This document shows positions 7,191-7,790 of a DNA stretch of 7,790 bases, one piece after another. The DNA is from Thermodesulfobacteriales bacterium (GTDB lineage: Bacteria > Desulfobacterota_D > UBA1144 > Nemesobacterales > UBA2774). Under the pieces are notes generated by a model. It worked only from the letters and a program-made list of their open reading frames with translations, did no database searches and was not told the DNA's origin. Position 1 is the first letter of the stretch, and the number at the start of each line of letters is the position of its first letter. Location: contig SPCL01000097.1 of assembly GCA_004525335.1 (NCBI GenBank), positions 1 through 7,790 of the forward strand, in the 5' to 3' direction. Made by a program: the position numbers and the translations under genes.

Positions 7191-7356
7191 TATTAATTTA
7201 AAGTGTTCCGTATTCTACCCAGAGTCAAACTTCAGCGAAAGTGGTAATTTTGAATTAGAATTGATTTTATTTGAAAACTGTTCTGAGGCATGCCGATAGC
7301 CAAGAAGTTATAAATGAAGCTCAGTCAATCCTACAAATGAAATAGGTGTGGATATC
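7176..7356 (-). other. Spacer between the FAH-family gene and leuB; likely holds the operon leader
   Basis: A 181-base gap without a credible gene. Near leuB there is a TAGAAT box on the minus strand (7212-7217), which could be a -10 element giving a leader of roughly 30 bases, but no good -35 box stands at the right distance. I find no T-box motif, no leucine-rich leader peptide and no strong terminator hairpin. At its far end a short perfect repeat, GGATA/TATCC around a 3-base loop (7350-7362), overlaps the stop codon of the FAH-family gene; it is too short and lacks a U-run to be called a terminator. Whether leuB has its own promoter or is read from the upstream gene is open. Confidence 0.4.
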
Positions 7357-7790
7357 TTATCCAATATAATTTCTTAGTATTCCGATCCCTTCTATGTGAA
7401 CTTCTACCGTATCACCTTTTTTCATTGGGCCAATGCCTGATGGTGTACCTGTTGAGATAATATCACCTGGTAAAAGAGTCATGACATTTGAAATAAAGCT
7501 TATCAACTTTGGCACACTGAATATGAGCATTGATGTGTTTGAGCTTTGTTTTATTTCATCGTTTAAGTATGTGGATATGTGCAAATTGGAGGGGTCAAGC
7601 TCGGTTTCAATAAATGGCCCAAACGGAGCAAATGTATCAAAACCTTTACCCCTGGTGTACTGAATATCTTTCGCAGTGAGGTCTCTGGCTGTGACGTCGT
7701 TTAAGCATGTATATCCGAAGACGTAATCCAGAGCTTCATCTGAGCTTATACCCTTTGCTCTTTTTCCCATTACAACAGCAAGCTCACCCT
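7357..7790 (-). CDS. Fumarylacetoacetate hydrolase (FAH) family protein, C-terminal part
   Basis: The gene runs off the right edge, so its start is missing; 144 complete codons are visible, ending with TAA at 7357-7359. The first visible residues are GELAVVMGKRAKG, so the ATG at 7770 is an internal methionine and not the start. Family motifs in order: the GELAVV metal-ligand region, FGYTCLNDVTARDL with the conserved Asp, YTRGKGFDTFAPFGP, the LLPGDIISTGTPSGIGP segment, and the closing KGDTVEVHIEGIGILRN. These match the catalytic domain of FAHD1/YcgM/HpaG-like enzymes, Mg2+-dependent hydrolases, decarboxylases or isomerases of acylpyruvates, oxaloacetate or aromatic breakdown products. The substrate cannot be read from the sequence. 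No neighbouring aromatic-degradation gene is visible, so a housekeeping acylpyruvase or oxaloacetate decarboxylase role is as likely. It is on the same strand as leuB, 181 bases upstream. Confidence 0.92.
   Translation of the reverse strand, partial: GELAVVMGKRAKGISSDEALDYVFGYTCLNDVTARDLTAKDIQYTRGKGFDTFAPFGPFIETELDPSNLHISTYLNDEIKQSSNTSMLIFSVPKLISFISNVMTLLPGDIISTGTPSGIGPMKKGDTVEVHIEGIGILRNYIG

Noticed and set aside
7233..7292. A possible 19-codon leader peptide (minus strand, beginning MPQNSF) upstream of leuB
   Set aside because: It has no ribosome binding site, is not rich in leucine codons and is not followed by a clear attenuator hairpin.
7000..7299. Plus-strand open frame of 99 codons running from leuB into the spacer
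   Set aside because: Most of it is antisense to conserved leuB codons, and the rest shows no recognisable protein pattern or start signal.
7433..7663. Plus-strand open frame of 76 codons opposite the FAH-family gene
   Set aside because: Antisense shadow of a conserved enzyme; no separate coding evidence.
7357..7770. Reading the FAH-family gene as a complete 137-residue protein starting at 7770
   Set aside because: The frame stays open to the window edge and encodes the conserved GELAVV segment before that methionine, so the gene is a fragment cut by the window and not a short protein.

Overview
The window looks like ordinary chromosomal sequence from an AT-rich Gram-negative bacterium. An outer membrane is implied by a SurA-type periplasmic chaperone with a Sec signal peptide, next to a second parvulin-fold protein with a lipoprotein signal. 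The order mfd, parvulin lipoprotein, surA-like is one I associate from memory with Deltaproteobacteria and neighbouring uncultured phyla. That placement is an inference, and the sequence alone does not fix the phylum.

Layout: the left edge holds the first 44 codons of a small heat shock protein (minus strand), cut by the window end. A 135-base divergent spacer separates it from a plus-strand gene for a cupin_5/DUF985 protein of unknown function. That gene converges on a long minus-strand block. A 15-bp inverted repeat sits at the convergent junction and probably acts as the end signal for one or both transcripts. Read in transcription order (right to left), the minus block is: a fumarylacetoacetate hydrolase (FAH) family protein, cut by the right edge; a 181-base spacer; leuB (3-isopropylmalate dehydrogenase); mfd (transcription-repair coupling factor); a parvulin-like lipoprotein; and a SurA-like periplasmic peptidyl-prolyl isomerase.

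From leuB to the surA-like gene the genes are packed as one operon: 3 bases between leuB and mfd, 27-28 bases between mfd and the lipoprotein gene, and a 20-base overlap between the lipoprotein gene and surA. Three of the four genes start with non-ATG codons (leuB TTG, mfd GTG, surA GTG). The operon mixes leucine synthesis, repair of transcription-blocking DNA damage, and envelope protein folding. No single pathway joins these, so co-transcription is more likely convenience than shared function. The two parvulin proteins may work as a pair in the periplasm: the lipoprotein would be a membrane-tethered holdase lacking both family histidines, and the soluble SurA-like protein retains them.

I found no mobile element, CRISPR array, tRNA, rRNA or clearly new system. 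The points most worth a second look are the histidine-less parvulin lipoprotein, the in-frame leuB/mfd junction without a ribosome binding site, and the inverted repeat that overlaps the surA stop codon.
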